Assembly (NCBI RefSeq): GCF_000745315.1
Contig: NZ_JQNQ01000001.1
Coordinates: 3,596,001 to 3,660,000 of the forward strand
Direction of reading: 5' to 3'
DNA length: 64,000 bases
Source: Salegentibacter sp. Hel_I_6
GTDB lineage: Bacteria; Bacteroidota; Bacteroidia; Flavobacteriales; Flavobacteriaceae
This document shows, in pieces, positions 36,023 through 45,317 of the stretch (within the stretch, counting starts at the first letter, position 1; each line of letters begins with the position of its first letter). A program made the translations under genes and the position numbers. The notes beneath the pieces were generated by a model. The model made no database searches, was not told the DNA's origin, and saw nothing but the letters and a program-made list of their open reading frames with translations.

Positions 36023-37291
36023 TTAACTGATTAATGTGTAGATATAAACAAAATTAAATATCACCAAAAGAGCAAAACAAATCAAGCTGAAAACTCTATA
36101 ATTCTTTCCCGGGCGATGTTTTTGGGGCATTTGTTTTCCCGTCACGAGTTTATAATTAAACCAGGCTAAAAATGGCGCCGATAGAAATGAAAGTCCGGCG
36201 GCGAAATCTACTAAAATTGTAAATGAACCGGAGAGGAAATATAAAATTGAAAGGGATAGTACCGGAATAATAAAAATGGAAGTTCGGTAAATTTTCCATT
36301 TTTCTTTTTTGTCTTCAGGTTTATCTTTTTCCGGGTTTTTTAATTCAGAAATCACCCTGGGGTAAGCGTCGGTAACCGTTAAGACTGTACTCAACATGGT
36401 AATAAAAGCTGCAACCGAAATTAAGGGTTTGCTCCATTCCCCAAGCGTTTTTCCGTAAAGTTCTACTAATTGGCTCGAAAACTCTACACTGTTGCTGGAA
36501 AACGAAGTGCCGCTGCCAAACATTACTAAAACGCCGAGTAAAAAGAATAATAATCCAATAAATGCAGCCGAAAGATAGCCTACGTTGAAATCGGCAAAAG
36601 CACCTTTTACTGAAATTTTCTGTTTGTTTTGAACTGCTTTTTCTTTGGTCCAGATAGAATGCCAAACCGAAGCATCTAAAGGAATAGGCATCCAGCCCAT
36701 AAAAGCGATTATAAAACCTAAACTAGCAGTAGACCATAACGAAGGTGGTTCGGTGGTAACTGCATCTTTTACCGTTCCCGCACCAAAAGCCATAATTACT
36801 GCAGCAAGTGTAGCCAACGTCAATAAAGTAACGATGACTTTCATACTTTTATCCAGGCCGGGATATTTTCCTATTAAAAGCAAAGCGATACAGGCAATGA
36901 GGATGATGCCACTCCATAGAAACGGGGACCACCCAAAATTGAATAGTCGCTCGGCTAAACCAGCGGTAACAATAGTCACTGCGGCCTGGATAATAAACAT
37001 ACTGCCTAAAGTGATTAAAATATAGATCCAATAAGGAAATTTACCCAGTTTTTTATAGCCGGTAATGAGGTGATTGCCGGTACCTGCGGCAAACCTGGGG
37101 CCAAATTCCAAAAAAGGATATTTTGAAATACAAGCCACGATTAAAACCCAAATTAAGATAAATCCATAATCGGCACCGGCACGTGTTGCCTGTACTAAAT
37201 GAGAAACTCCAATGGCTGCTCCAGCCAGTAAAAATCCGGGGCCAATACTTTTTAAAATGGATTTTTTAGAAGAAGTAATTTTTTGTTTCAT
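36023..37291 (-). CDS. Nramp-like membrane transporter without the DPGN motif
   Basis: A membrane protein (422 aa, about 11 TM segments) with the Nramp/APC fold. The N-terminus GPGFLLAGAAIGVSHLVQATRAGADYGF aligns with the first Nramp helix, but the metal-binding DPGN is GVSH here (residues 28-31). The sixth-helix motif is WMPIPLD (Met201-Pro202), in place of MPH. So it should not transport Mn2+ or Fe2+ in the usual way. Nramp-related Mg2+ transporters are one precedent. Its position 95 bp upstream of eutB suggests another possibility, an ethanolamine-related substrate, which is a guess from context. Confidence 0.7.
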   Translation of the reverse strand: MKQKITSSKKSILKSIGPGFLLAGAAIGVSHLVQATRAGADYGFILIWVLIVACISKYPFLEFGPRFAAGTGNHLITGYKKLGKFPYWIYILITLGSMFIIQAAVTIVTAGLAERLFNFGWSPFLWSGIILIACIALLLIGKYPGLDKSMKVIVTLLTLATLAAVIMAFGAGTVKDAVTTEPPSLWSTASLGFIIAFMGWMPIPLDASVWHSIWTKEKAVQNKQKISVKGAFADFNVGYLSAAFIGLLFFLLGVLVMFGSGTSFSSNSVEFSSQLVELYGKTLGEWSKPLISVAAFITMLSTVLTVTDAYPRVISELKNPEKDKPEDKKEKWKIYRTSIFIIPVLSLSILYFLSGSFTILVDFAAGLSFLSAPFLAWFNYKLVTGKQMPQKHRPGKNYRVFSLICFALLVIFNFVYIYTLIS

Positions 37292-37437
37292 TCTAAAGTT
37301 TGGACTTTTTAAAAACTTGTTACATCGAGCCTAGTCGAAAAGTCAATTTATGCAAATTACCTAACAGCAGGCCAACGAGACATTAAAATGGGTAAATTTT
37401 TAGATTTTGCGATAAGCCTTGTAGCATTAAAACTCGA

Positions 37438-38076
37438 TTATCGAGCAAATTCAGCAATAAGGTCGGTATTAACCTCGTGGCCGCCTTTATAGGTTTTGAT
37501 TTTAAAGTTCTTTGGAAATAAATCTTTCAATCGCATTTCTTCTACTTTAATAATTCCATTTTTCAGGTATTCATCTTCAGTCCCGTAAATAAAAGTAAAG
37601 TTTGTGTTTTCTAGAAACTGAAAATCCTCAGTCTTTAATTCCGCAGGTACTTTTCCCGAATGCATAATCAATTCATCACACTTAATTCTTCGTTTGGCAA
37701 TCCATCTAGTTGCAACCGAAACTCCTTGCGAATATCCTAAAATAATTAGTTTTGGTGCATTTTTGAGATTTTCGGCTTTGTAAACTTCATCTAAATACTT
37801 GAGTACATTTTCGATTTCCTCCTCGGTGCGTTCTTTGGTAAGCCAGGAAGCGCCTACGTGTTTATATTCGTTATTTAGGTAATATTTAGACTGAGCCTGC
37901 GGAGCGATAATATAGTTTTCTTTTGAATCTAAGTGATTGAAATGTCTCAGGAAATACCGGCTTAAATAACCAATTCCGTGGCAAACCAGCCAAACGGTTT
38001 TTGTTTTTTCAGTAAAATCGTTTAAAACGCTATAGGTGTTGCTGATTCGGTAAGAAAGCTGCTTTTCGGTACTCAT
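37438..38076 (-). CDS. Alpha/beta hydrolase, phospholipase/carboxylesterase type
   Basis: A 212-residue serine hydrolase. The nucleophile elbow is GYSQG (Ser116), the acid is probably Asp168 (GTEDEY) and the histidine His200 (KGGHEV). The N-terminal VWLVCHGIGYLS holds the oxyanion region. No signal peptide, so cytoplasmic. It starts upstream of, and diverges from, lipoprotein 2. The substrate is unknown; small ester or lysophospholipid is typical for the family. Confidence 0.82.
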   Translation of the reverse strand: MSTEKQLSYRISNTYSVLNDFTEKTKTVWLVCHGIGYLSRYFLRHFNHLDSKENYIIAPQAQSKYYLNNEYKHVGASWLTKERTEEEIENVLKYLDEVYKAENLKNAPKLIILGYSQGVSVATRWIAKRRIKCDELIMHSGKVPAELKTEDFQFLENTNFTFIYGTEDEYLKNGIIKVEEMRLKDLFPKNFKIKTYKGGHEVNTDLIAEFAR

Positions 38077-38273
38077 TTAATCTAATATTTGTGGTTTAGG
38101 TGTTTGGTTTTGAAGGGATTTCCCTTATGGGATTTATGGAAATTTACTTGTAATTTGCTAACATCTTCGAAGATAATAATTATTAGACGAAATCTATTTA
38201 TTGCAACTACCTGCCTCATTCATTTGCAATAAAATAATACCTACTAACTACCAAACTAATCAAATTTTAAATT
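38077..38273. promoter_or_regulatory. Divergent region hydrolase/lipoprotein 2
   Basis: The 197-bp gap holds an inverted GGGATTTCCC-like motif at about 38115-38124 that resembles the motif GGAAATCCCC at 31809-31818 before lipoprotein 1. Downstream is AT-rich sequence with no clear -7 box. A short TTGCAA-type repeat (GCAACTACC..CATTTGCAATAAAA) also lies here. Confidence 0.25.
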
Positions 38274-40118
38274 ATGAAAATTTTTAAAAGAATTTTATTC
38301 TTATCAGTTTTGATGAGTCTCTTCTTCATTTCTTGTAGTGAAGATGAGAATCCTGGAGTTGGGCAACAAGTTTCAGATGGTGTAGCAGAGCTTTACTTAG
38401 GTCCTGTACTTGATGCTGAGATAAGAAAAGCTCTCCAAAAACAGGAGGCTGACCTTCCTGAATGTTCAGAAGATGCGCCAGCTTATGCACAAATTTCATT
38501 GGTATATGGTGATGCTGATACTCCTGTAGATGTTATTGTTCCCATTATAATTGATGGAAATGATTTGTTTACGGACTATGATGAAGCTCTGGAAATTCCT
38601 GTAGCTTCCGGCGAAACAACAGTTTCCGTTACCTTAAACGATTTTCTTGTATGGAATGATGATGGCGGTGCTCCAGGAGAAGTAATATGGGCAGCTCCCA
38701 AGGCTGGAAGCGATTTTGCTGGTATCGTTTCTCAATCTCTTCCTTTTAGCTGGGATTTAAGAGCGGGATCTAAAACTTATACCGATGTTGAGGTATTATG
38801 CTTTGATGACCGAGATGTGAATCTTTACGGCTATCAATTCTTTGATATTATACCTGTAGAAATTTATGAATTCTGCGTATTTGCTAATTACTGTAACGAT
38901 GCAGGAAGACATTTTACCGCTAATTATACATTTGATATAACTTATATAGGTGATGATAACAATATACCTTTATATACCGGTGAAATGCCAATGACAGGGA
39001 ATACAGAAGATGACGATTCTGGCGACTGGTATGCCGATCCTTTATGTTTAGCTATTCCAGCTCCTATATATGGAGAGGGACCCGATACTGATTATATTAG
39101 GGTTACTGCTACCCTGGTCAATTGGGATGCTAATTATCCTGCACCCGGAGCTGTAGCTCCTATTTCTGAAGATTTAAGCTGGAACGAGGTACAGAGTTTC
39201 TTTGTAGATGATGATAACATGAATTACTGGCATATATTCTTTAATTGCGAAGATGATGATGGTGGGCAAAACGGCTCAGACGATGATGGGGATGGTGTGC
39301 CTAATGATATTGACGAATGTCCAGATACAGATCCCGGCGTAGAAGTGGATGAATTTGGTTGTGAAAGTATCACCGTTCCTGGACGAGATATAGTGGTTTT
39401 GAATGACGCCAATATATTTGATGATCAGGCTATGCAGGATCCTGATAATATTAGATTTGTTCAAAACCTGGTTAATTTCACAACTAGTGGGATTCGTAAC
39501 AGCGGAACTACTTTTATGTTTGATACAGGGCGGAATACAGCCTGTGCACAATGTATTGGAATTTGGGGAGATATGAGATCAGTAATTACTAATGAAGGTT
39601 ACAGTATTATGGATATATCTTCTCCATCAGATGATTTAACTAACATACCTTCAGATGTGAAAATTATTATGCTTGTAATGCCAATGTTTCAATATACGGT
39701 TGAAGAAATAAACTCTTTAAAGCTATTTGCCGCTCAAGGTGGGAGAATAATTTTTATGGGAGAGTGGGATGATTATTACGGATCTGGAATTGATTTGGAA
39801 AATCAATTCCTGCTAAATATGGGAGCAGTATTGAAGAATACTGGAGGTGCCTTAGATTGTAATGCATATTTCCAGGCACCGCCAAATACGGATGTAATAC
39901 ATCCTATAATGGAAGGAGTTGGGGAAATCTCGATAGCTTGCGCCTCTGTAATTGAACCGGGAGAGGGAGATTTTGCTCTTTTCTATGACACTACCAATAC
40001 TTCCGTATTAGGAGGGGTTGCTAAAATTGATACTACTCCAATTTCTGAATTAAAACAACAGAATCGAAATCAGAAATGGCAGCAAACTTCAAATTCCAGT
40101 TCTTTAATAGGAAATTAA
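38274..40118 (+). CDS. Paralogous surface-type lipoprotein 2 of 5, with TSP3 linker
   Basis: A 614-residue lipoprotein with lipid cysteine Cys21 (FFISC) followed by SEDEN. Residues ~30-325 are the shared domain: ECSEDAPAYAQISL, YDEALEIPVASGETTVSVTLNDF, VLCFDD, YGYQFFDI, CVFANYC, YADPLCLAIPAP and HIFFNC. A thrombospondin type-3-like calcium linker follows (DDDGDGVPNDIDECPDTDPG). The C-terminal ~235 residues form a distinct domain that starts at GRDIVVLNDANIFDD and contains AAQGGRIIFMGEWDDYY. That resembles a GATase/ThuA-like alpha-beta fold, but this is only a visual impression. A terminator follows 22 bp after the stop. Confidence 0.8.
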   Translation: MKIFKRILFLSVLMSLFFISCSEDENPGVGQQVSDGVAELYLGPVLDAEIRKALQKQEADLPECSEDAPAYAQISLVYGDADTPVDVIVPIIIDGNDLFTDYDEALEIPVASGETTVSVTLNDFLVWNDDGGAPGEVIWAAPKAGSDFAGIVSQSLPFSWDLRAGSKTYTDVEVLCFDDRDVNLYGYQFFDIIPVEIYEFCVFANYCNDAGRHFTANYTFDITYIGDDNNIPLYTGEMPMTGNTEDDDSGDWYADPLCLAIPAPIYGEGPDTDYIRVTATLVNWDANYPAPGAVAPISEDLSWNEVQSFFVDDDNMNYWHIFFNCEDDDGGQNGSDDDGDGVPNDIDECPDTDPGVEVDEFGCESITVPGRDIVVLNDANIFDDQAMQDPDNIRFVQNLVNFTTSGIRNSGTTFMFDTGRNTACAQCIGIWGDMRSVITNEGYSIMDISSPSDDLTNIPSDVKIIMLVMPMFQYTVEEINSLKLFAAQGGRIIFMGEWDDYYGSGIDLENQFLLNMGAVLKNTGGALDCNAYFQAPPNTDVIHPIMEGVGEISIACASVIEPGEGDFALFYDTTNTSVLGGVAKIDTTPISELKQQNRNQKWQQTSNSSSLIGN

Positions 40119-40140
40119 GAAGCTAATATTATTAATTACG

Positions 40141-40172
40141 AAAGGAGTTGCTTAAACGGCAACTCCTTTTTT
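40141..40172 (+). terminator. Rho-independent terminator of lipoprotein 2
   Basis: Perfect 11-bp stem AAAGGAGTTGC / GCAACTCCTTT, 7-nt loop, followed by TTT. It lies directly after the lipoprotein stop codon. The rest of the gap to 40371 shows no gene. Confidence 0.85.
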
Positions 40173-40371
40173 ATTGAAATCACAAAATTAATTAAGACAA
40201 ACGCAATTCAATTCTATAAAACGGTATTAGTTTTTCGTAAAGTCTCTTAAGAAAACTACTTTTTCTGAGGCTGTTTTGTATTTTTACTCCGTAATCGAGA
40301 TTTAAATAATCCGAAGCTTACATCGAAATAAAAATTTTTCTTTTTAAAGTGTCTCTCGGAATTCTCTGGAG

Positions 40372-40821
40372 ATGGTTTACAAAGAAACTAATCTTATTGA
40401 TATGACCCAGGAAGAACTGCTGGAGCTTTCCAAAAAAGTGTGTAAAAACACCCTTATGGAAACGCTGGAAATTGAATTTACTGAAGTTGGAGATGATTAT
40501 TTGATAGCTAAAATGCCGGTAACTCCTAGAGTGCATCAGCCAGACGGTGTTTTACATGGGGGAGCAAGCGTGGCTTTGGCTGAAAGTGTTGGTAGTTTGG
40601 CTAGTTATGTTTTTTTGGATACTGAGGAGTTTTTTATCCGTGGAATTGAAATTTCCGCCAATCATTTAAAAAGTATTGCTGAAGGTTTTGTGTTTGCGCG
40701 CGCTTCGTTTATTCATAAAGGGCGCACTACCCAACTTTGGGAGATTAGGATTACCGATGAATTTGAAAACCTGATTTCTATCGTAAAACTCACCACCATA
40801 GCATTACCTAAAAAGAAGTAG
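40372..40821 (+). CDS. Hotdog-fold thioesterase, probable DHNA-CoA thioesterase
   Basis: PaaI-type hotdog thioesterase (149 aa). The catalytic region is VHQPDGVLHGGASVALAESVG, with the Gly-Gly and Glu of the family. It lies 3 bp before an isochorismate synthase and in a menaquinone cluster, which points to MenI, hydrolysing 1,4-dihydroxy-2-naphthoyl-CoA. An alternative start is ATG 40402 (MTQEELLELSKK); the present start has GGAG directly in front. The role is inferred from context. Confidence 0.8.
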   Translation: MVYKETNLIDMTQEELLELSKKVCKNTLMETLEIEFTEVGDDYLIAKMPVTPRVHQPDGVLHGGASVALAESVGSLASYVFLDTEEFFIRGIEISANHLKSIAEGFVFARASFIHKGRTTQLWEIRITDEFENLISIVKLTTIALPKKK

Positions 40822-40824
40822 AAG

Positions 40825-41961
40825 ATGAATTTTGAAGATTTTTTCTCAAGATTAGAAACACAAATTCAAGGCGGAAATCCTTTTGTGGCCTATAGAAATC
40901 CCAACATAAATAATGTAAAAGCTTTACTCCAGAATGATTCTAAAACATATAAAAATTTAGAATTCAGCGAAAGTGGATTTATTTTCGCCCCTTTTAAAAA
41001 TGAAAAAAATACGCTAATTATTCCTTCAGAAAATGCTGTAAATATTTCTGCGGAATATACTGCCGAAAATTCTTCTGAAATTAAAAAGGAAAGTCAGGAA
41101 TTTCCGCCTGTATTTACCAATAGTGAAGCAAAAATACAGCATGAAGAACTTATTCAAAAGGGACTTGAAGCTATTCATCGGAATGAGTTTAAGAAAGTAG
41201 TACTTTCCAGGAAGGAAAGTGTTGCAACACAACTTAAGGCTATAGAGATTTTTAAGAATTTGCTTAAAAATTATAAATCGGCTTTTGTGTATTACTGGTT
41301 TCATCCTGAAACCGGAATTTGGCTGGGTGCAACTCCGGAAACTCTTTTAAATGTAGAGCGCGATAAGTTTAAAACCATGTCTCTAGCTGGGACCCAGTCT
41401 TTTCAAGGCACAAGCAATGTGAATTGGGGAGAAAAAGAAATTGAGGAACAGCAAATAGTCACCGATTCGATTTTAGAAAATTTGAAAGACAAAGTTTCCG
41501 GTGCTATTCATAAATCTGAACCATACACCACCAGGGCTGGGAATTTATTGCACTTGCAAACCGATATCCAGGGAATGCTGAATACGAAATCCAGGCTTAA
41601 AAACTTACTTTTAGCCTTACACCCAACGCCAGCGGTTTGTGGGCTTCCAAAGGAAAAAGCCAAAAAATTCATTTTAGAAAATGAAAATTACGATCGCGAA
41701 TTTTATTCTGGATTTTTAGGCGAATTGAATATGAAAAAGGAGATAAAGCGAAATAGCAATCCTAGAAATCAGGAGAATCAGGCCTACGCCAGTATTCTTA
41801 AACAAACTTCTTTATTCGTAAACCTACGTTGCATGAAACTGGAAGCGGGAAAAGCCTCCTTATTTATCGGCGGCGGAATTACCAAAGATTCAAATGCGGC
41901 AGATGAATGGCAGGAAACCGTAAATAAATCACAGACTATAAAAGCGGTACTTGTTAAATAA
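40825..41961 (+). CDS. menF: Isochorismate synthase (menaquinone branch)
   Basis: Chorismate-binding enzyme (378 aa) that converts chorismate to isochorismate. Conserved blocks are KVVLSRKE, FVYYWFHPETGIWLGATPE, TMSLAGT, ALHPTPAVCGLPKEKA and LRCMKLEAGKASLFIGGGI, with the catalytic acids in the last two regions. It lies between the hotdog thioesterase and menD in a menaquinone cluster, so an anthranilate synthase or siderophore role is unlikely. Confidence 0.9.
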   Translation: MNFEDFFSRLETQIQGGNPFVAYRNPNINNVKALLQNDSKTYKNLEFSESGFIFAPFKNEKNTLIIPSENAVNISAEYTAENSSEIKKESQEFPPVFTNSEAKIQHEELIQKGLEAIHRNEFKKVVLSRKESVATQLKAIEIFKNLLKNYKSAFVYYWFHPETGIWLGATPETLLNVERDKFKTMSLAGTQSFQGTSNVNWGEKEIEEQQIVTDSILENLKDKVSGAIHKSEPYTTRAGNLLHLQTDIQGMLNTKSRLKNLLLALHPTPAVCGLPKEKAKKFILENENYDREFYSGFLGELNMKKEIKRNSNPRNQENQAYASILKQTSLFVNLRCMKLEAGKASLFIGGGITKDSNAADEWQETVNKSQTIKAVLVK

Positions 41962-42058
41962 GGGCAAAACCTGGGCTGGATATACTTTTGAAATTGTAAT
42001 TTTGAGTTGATTAAAAATTAACTAATAAGGTCGTAAAATCTACTAATTCTAATTTGAG

Positions 42059-42194
42059 ATTTCACTTAATTCTGTCCCTATCTTTCGGGATTAATTCAGA
42101 ATATACGTTGTTATCCAGTTTAGAACCTGAAACAAATTCAGGTTGACGTGATTAAAAATAAAGACTTTGAAGATTTTTAAAATCTATGAGGTCT
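42059..42194. repeat. Dispersed repeats upstream of menD
   Basis: The first element (42059-42149) has TTCTGTCCC..TTCGGGATTAATTCAGAA and CTGAAACAAATTCAGGTTGACG. The second (42162-42194) is the AGACTTTGAAGATTT / AAATCTATGAGGTCT palindrome, related to 10776-10808. The ATG at 42186 lies inside the second element, so the frame upstream of GTG 42219 is not genuine coding sequence. Confidence 0.65.
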
Positions 42195-42218
42195 GGTTAC
42201 CACTACAAAATAAACTTT

Positions 42219-43952
42219 GTGAAATACTCTAAAATACCTGTTGCTCGATCTATTGTTGCACTTTGCGTTGCTAAAAATATAAATCACGTGGTGATTTCTC
42301 CCGGTTCGAGGAACGCACCGTTAACCATTGGGTTTACACATGTCCCCGATATTCGGGCTTATAGCATCGTAGACGAGCGTTGCGCGGCCTTTTACGCATT
42401 GGGAATGGCACAGCAATTACAAAAACCGGTGGCGCTAGTTTGTACTTCGGGATCGGCCTTGTTAAATTACTATCCGGCGATTGCTGAAGCTTTTTACAGT
42501 GATATCCCATTGGTGATCATTTCTGCTGACCGGCCGATAGAGCGTATTGATATAGGAGACGGACAAACCATTAGGCAGAAAAACGTTTTTGAGAACCATA
42601 TTTTATATTCGGCGAATTTACACTCTGAATTAGTTTTGGATACTGCGGCTACCGATAAAAAGCTTCAGCAAAAACAATTTGAATCACAAAAACATAACGA
42701 GCGGGAAGTAAATCTTGCTTTAAATAAAGCGATAGAAGGAAAAGGACCTGTGCATATAAATGTTCCGTTTTATGAACCTTTGTATGATCTCGTGGAGAAT
42801 GTTGAGGTAAATCCGTTGCAGATCTTGCCAGAAATTAAAGAACGCATTTATACCAAAAACCAGTTAAATAGCTATGCTGATCTTTGGAATAAAGCAAAGC
42901 GTAAAATGGTAATTGTTGGAGTGGCGCAACCTAATGTGGTTGAGCATGAATTCCTGGAGAAACTCGCCCAGGATGAGTCCGTTATAGTTTTGACGGAAAC
43001 CACTTCAAATTTAAACCATCCCGAATTTTTTACAAGGATAGATACTTTAATTGGTCCTATTGAAAAAGATGAAAATAGCGACGAATTATTTAAAAAGCTT
43101 CAGCCAGAAATTCTACTCACTTTTGGAGGAATGATCGTCTCAAAAAAGATCAAGGCTTTTTTAAGAAACTACCAACCGCAACAACACTGGCATATTGACC
43201 CTAAAAAAGCGTACAACACTTTCTTCTGTTTAAATAAGCATTTTGAAACCACGGTGAATTCGTTCTTCAGTCATTTCTTTCCACTTGTGGAAAATGGTAA
43301 AAGTGATTATGAAATCTATTGGAAAGAAGTTAAAAGCAAACGGCAAATTCGTCATGAAGAATATATGGACGAAATCCCGTATTCTGATCTGAAAGCGATG
43401 CAGGAAATTGTTCCCACAGTTCCTGAAAATTATATTGTTCACCTGGGAAATAGTTCAACAATTAGGTATGCACAATTATTTAAATGGAAAGAAAGTTTAC
43501 GTATTTTTTGTAATCGTGGTACCAGCGGAATTGATGGCAGTATTTCAACCGCAGTGGGAGCAGCTTGTGTAAATGGTGAACCTACACTAATGATTTCGGG
43601 AGATTTAAGTTTCTTTTACGATAGCAATGCGCTTTGGAATAACTATATCCCGAAGAATTTCAGAATAATAATTTTGAATAATAATGGTGGCGGAATTTTT
43701 AGAATTCTACCTGGGAATAAAAACACAGAGAATTTTGAAACTTATTTTGAAACTACACATCAACTCCAGGCGAAATCCTTAAGCGAAATGTACGGATTTC
43801 AGTATTATGCAGCTAAAACTTCAGAAGAGATAAAAAGTAATTTAAAAGAATTCTTCGATGACTCTAAAAGTCCAAAGGTATTAGAGATTTTTACACCAAG
43901 AAAAGTGAATGATGAAGTGCTGCTGGAATATTTTAATTTTATGAAATCTTAA
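42219..43952 (+). CDS. menD: SEPHCHC synthase
   Basis: TPP enzyme (577 aa) that adds 2-oxoglutarate to isochorismate. N-terminal IPVARSIVALCVAKNINHVVISPGSRNAPLT, the SADRPIERIDIGDGQTIRQ segment and the C-terminal NRGTSGIDGSISTAVGAA and GDLSFFYDSNALWNN motifs are characteristic. I start at GTG 42219 (MKYSKIPVARS): the longer frame from ATG 42186 begins inside a dispersed palindrome. The new N-terminus fits other flavobacterial MenD proteins. Confidence 0.92.
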   Translation: MKYSKIPVARSIVALCVAKNINHVVISPGSRNAPLTIGFTHVPDIRAYSIVDERCAAFYALGMAQQLQKPVALVCTSGSALLNYYPAIAEAFYSDIPLVIISADRPIERIDIGDGQTIRQKNVFENHILYSANLHSELVLDTAATDKKLQQKQFESQKHNEREVNLALNKAIEGKGPVHINVPFYEPLYDLVENVEVNPLQILPEIKERIYTKNQLNSYADLWNKAKRKMVIVGVAQPNVVEHEFLEKLAQDESVIVLTETTSNLNHPEFFTRIDTLIGPIEKDENSDELFKKLQPEILLTFGGMIVSKKIKAFLRNYQPQQHWHIDPKKAYNTFFCLNKHFETTVNSFFSHFFPLVENGKSDYEIYWKEVKSKRQIRHEEYMDEIPYSDLKAMQEIVPTVPENYIVHLGNSSTIRYAQLFKWKESLRIFCNRGTSGIDGSISTAVGAACVNGEPTLMISGDLSFFYDSNALWNNYIPKNFRIIILNNNGGGIFRILPGNKNTENFETYFETTHQLQAKSLSEMYGFQYYAAKTSEEIKSNLKEFFDDSKSPKVLEIFTPRKVNDEVLLEYFNFMKS

Positions 43953-44020
43953 GATTTTAAATTCGTAAAAAAACACTCATTTAAGTAACTTGGTAGGAAA
44001 TAAACCAAAAAACTTGAATT

Positions 44021-44365
44021 ATGAGTACAAAAACCGATGAAAAAGTAGGGAAATACATCCAGGATGTGAAAGATAAAACAGGCGAGGAACCCGATGTAGA
44101 TTTGCTTAGAAAAGTAACTGAATCTTGCGGCCCAAGTATTTTTAGAAGCGATGCTGAAACTGTTTCCAGTTCCTCTAAATCAGAGATTGAAACCGTAAAG
44201 CGTAATTTTCTTATCAAAAAATTAGGTTTAAAAGATGATGAAAAGCTAGATGTTGGATTGAATGCGGTTATGGAAAAATACGGAAAATCTAATCGCAATA
44301 AATATCGTGCTGTAGTATATTATCTACTCACTAAATATTTTAAAAAGGAAAGTGTTTTCAAATAA
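44021..44365 (+). CDS. DUF2853 family protein
   Basis: Small helical protein (114 aa) of the DUF2853 family: VGKYIQDVKDKTGEEPDVDLLRKVTESCGPSIFRSD, then KRNFLIKKLGL and YGKSNRNKYRAVVYYLLTKYF. A structure is known for a family member but no function. It is a single gene with its own terminator 25 bp after the stop. Confidence 0.85.
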   Translation: MSTKTDEKVGKYIQDVKDKTGEEPDVDLLRKVTESCGPSIFRSDAETVSSSSKSEIETVKRNFLIKKLGLKDDEKLDVGLNAVMEKYGKSNRNKYRAVVYYLLTKYFKKESVFK

Positions 44366-44390
44366 GCTTTGATTTTTAATACTATACATA

Positions 44391-44425
44391 AATCCGTTTT
44401 TCAAGTATGGAAAACGGATTTTTTT
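44391..44425 (+). terminator. Rho-independent terminator after DUF2853 gene
   Basis: Stem AATCCGTTTT / AAAACGGATT, loop TCAAGTATGG, followed by TTTTT. The gene ends at 44365 and the next promoter box follows within 35 bp. Confidence 0.85.
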
Positions 44426-44454
44426 GTTTTATAGAAAAGCCGTAAAATATAAAG

Positions 44455-44462
44455 TATCTTTG
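44455..44462 (+). promoter_or_regulatory. Putative promoter (-7 box) of cvfB
   Basis: TATCTTTG, followed by CACC, is an exact flavobacterial -7 element (TAnnTTTG). The start codon at 44481 is 18 bp downstream. A TTTG at 44423-44426 is 28 bp upstream, longer than the usual 17-23 bp. Confidence 0.45.
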
Positions 44463-44480
44463 CACCTCAAAATAAAGATT

Positions 44481-45317
44481 ATGCTTAGAATTGGCGAAAA
44501 TCATACCCTTAATATTGTAAGGGAAACCGAACCTGGACTTTTTTTAACAGATGCTGAAGGAAATGAAGTTTTGCTTCCAAATAAATATATTCCGGAGACT
44601 TTTGAAATTGGAGATGAGATAGATGTTTTTGTATATCTTGATCACGAAGAAAGACCGGTTTCAACAACCTTAGAGCCTCTTGTGAAACTTGATGAATTCG
44701 CTTTCCTAAAATGTGCAGAAACCACTGAATTTGGTGCTTTTTTAGATTGGGGACTTGAAAAACATTTATTTGTCCCGTTTAAAGAGCAGGCATATCCCAT
44801 GAAAAAGGGTGGGCGTTACCTAATTTTTTGCTATTTAGATGAAGAAACCGATAGGTTGGTGGCTTCAAGTAAAGTGCATGCATTCTTAGATAATTCTGAG
44901 TTAACCATAGAACCTTTTGAAGAGGTAGATCTTATTATCAGTAATAAAAGTGATCTAGGTTATAATGTGATTATTAATCAGTTGCATTTAGGCTTAATCT
45001 ATCATGACGATGTTTTCCAGGAAATAAATGTAGGCGATGAAATGCGCGGATTTATTACTAAAACCCGTCCCGATGGAAAAATTGACGTGAGTTTACAAAG
45101 ACCCGGGTACCGAAGTATTGAGCCTAATGCTGAATTAATTTTGGATAAATTAAAGAAAAATGAAGGTTACCTAAACCTTACCGATAAATCGTCTCCAGAA
45201 GCAATTCACAGCCAGTTAGGAATTAGTAAAAAGAGTTTTAAACGTGCTGCCGGTAATCTATATAAGCAGAGAAAAATAGATATTAAAGACGACGGCCTTT
45301 ACCTAAAAGTAGATTAG
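44481..45317 (+). CDS. cvfB: S1-like RNA-binding protein CvfB
   Basis: RNA-binding protein of 278 residues with S1-like domains: RIGENHTLNIVRETEPGLFLTDAEG, then a central segment AETTEFGAFLDWGLEKHLFVPFKEQ, a third domain and a C-terminal winged-helix (LGISKKSFKRAAGNLYKQRK). CvfB-type proteins regulate virulence or mRNA in Staphylococcus; the function here is unknown. The first 19 residues of the longer frame overlap the promoter box, so MLRIGENHTL is chosen. It overlaps the next convergent gene by 4 bp. Confidence 0.88.
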   Translation: MLRIGENHTLNIVRETEPGLFLTDAEGNEVLLPNKYIPETFEIGDEIDVFVYLDHEERPVSTTLEPLVKLDEFAFLKCAETTEFGAFLDWGLEKHLFVPFKEQAYPMKKGGRYLIFCYLDEETDRLVASSKVHAFLDNSELTIEPFEEVDLIISNKSDLGYNVIINQLHLGLIYHDDVFQEINVGDEMRGFITKTRPDGKIDVSLQRPGYRSIEPNAELILDKLKKNEGYLNLTDKSSPEAIHSQLGISKKSFKRAAGNLYKQRKIDIKDDGLYLKVD

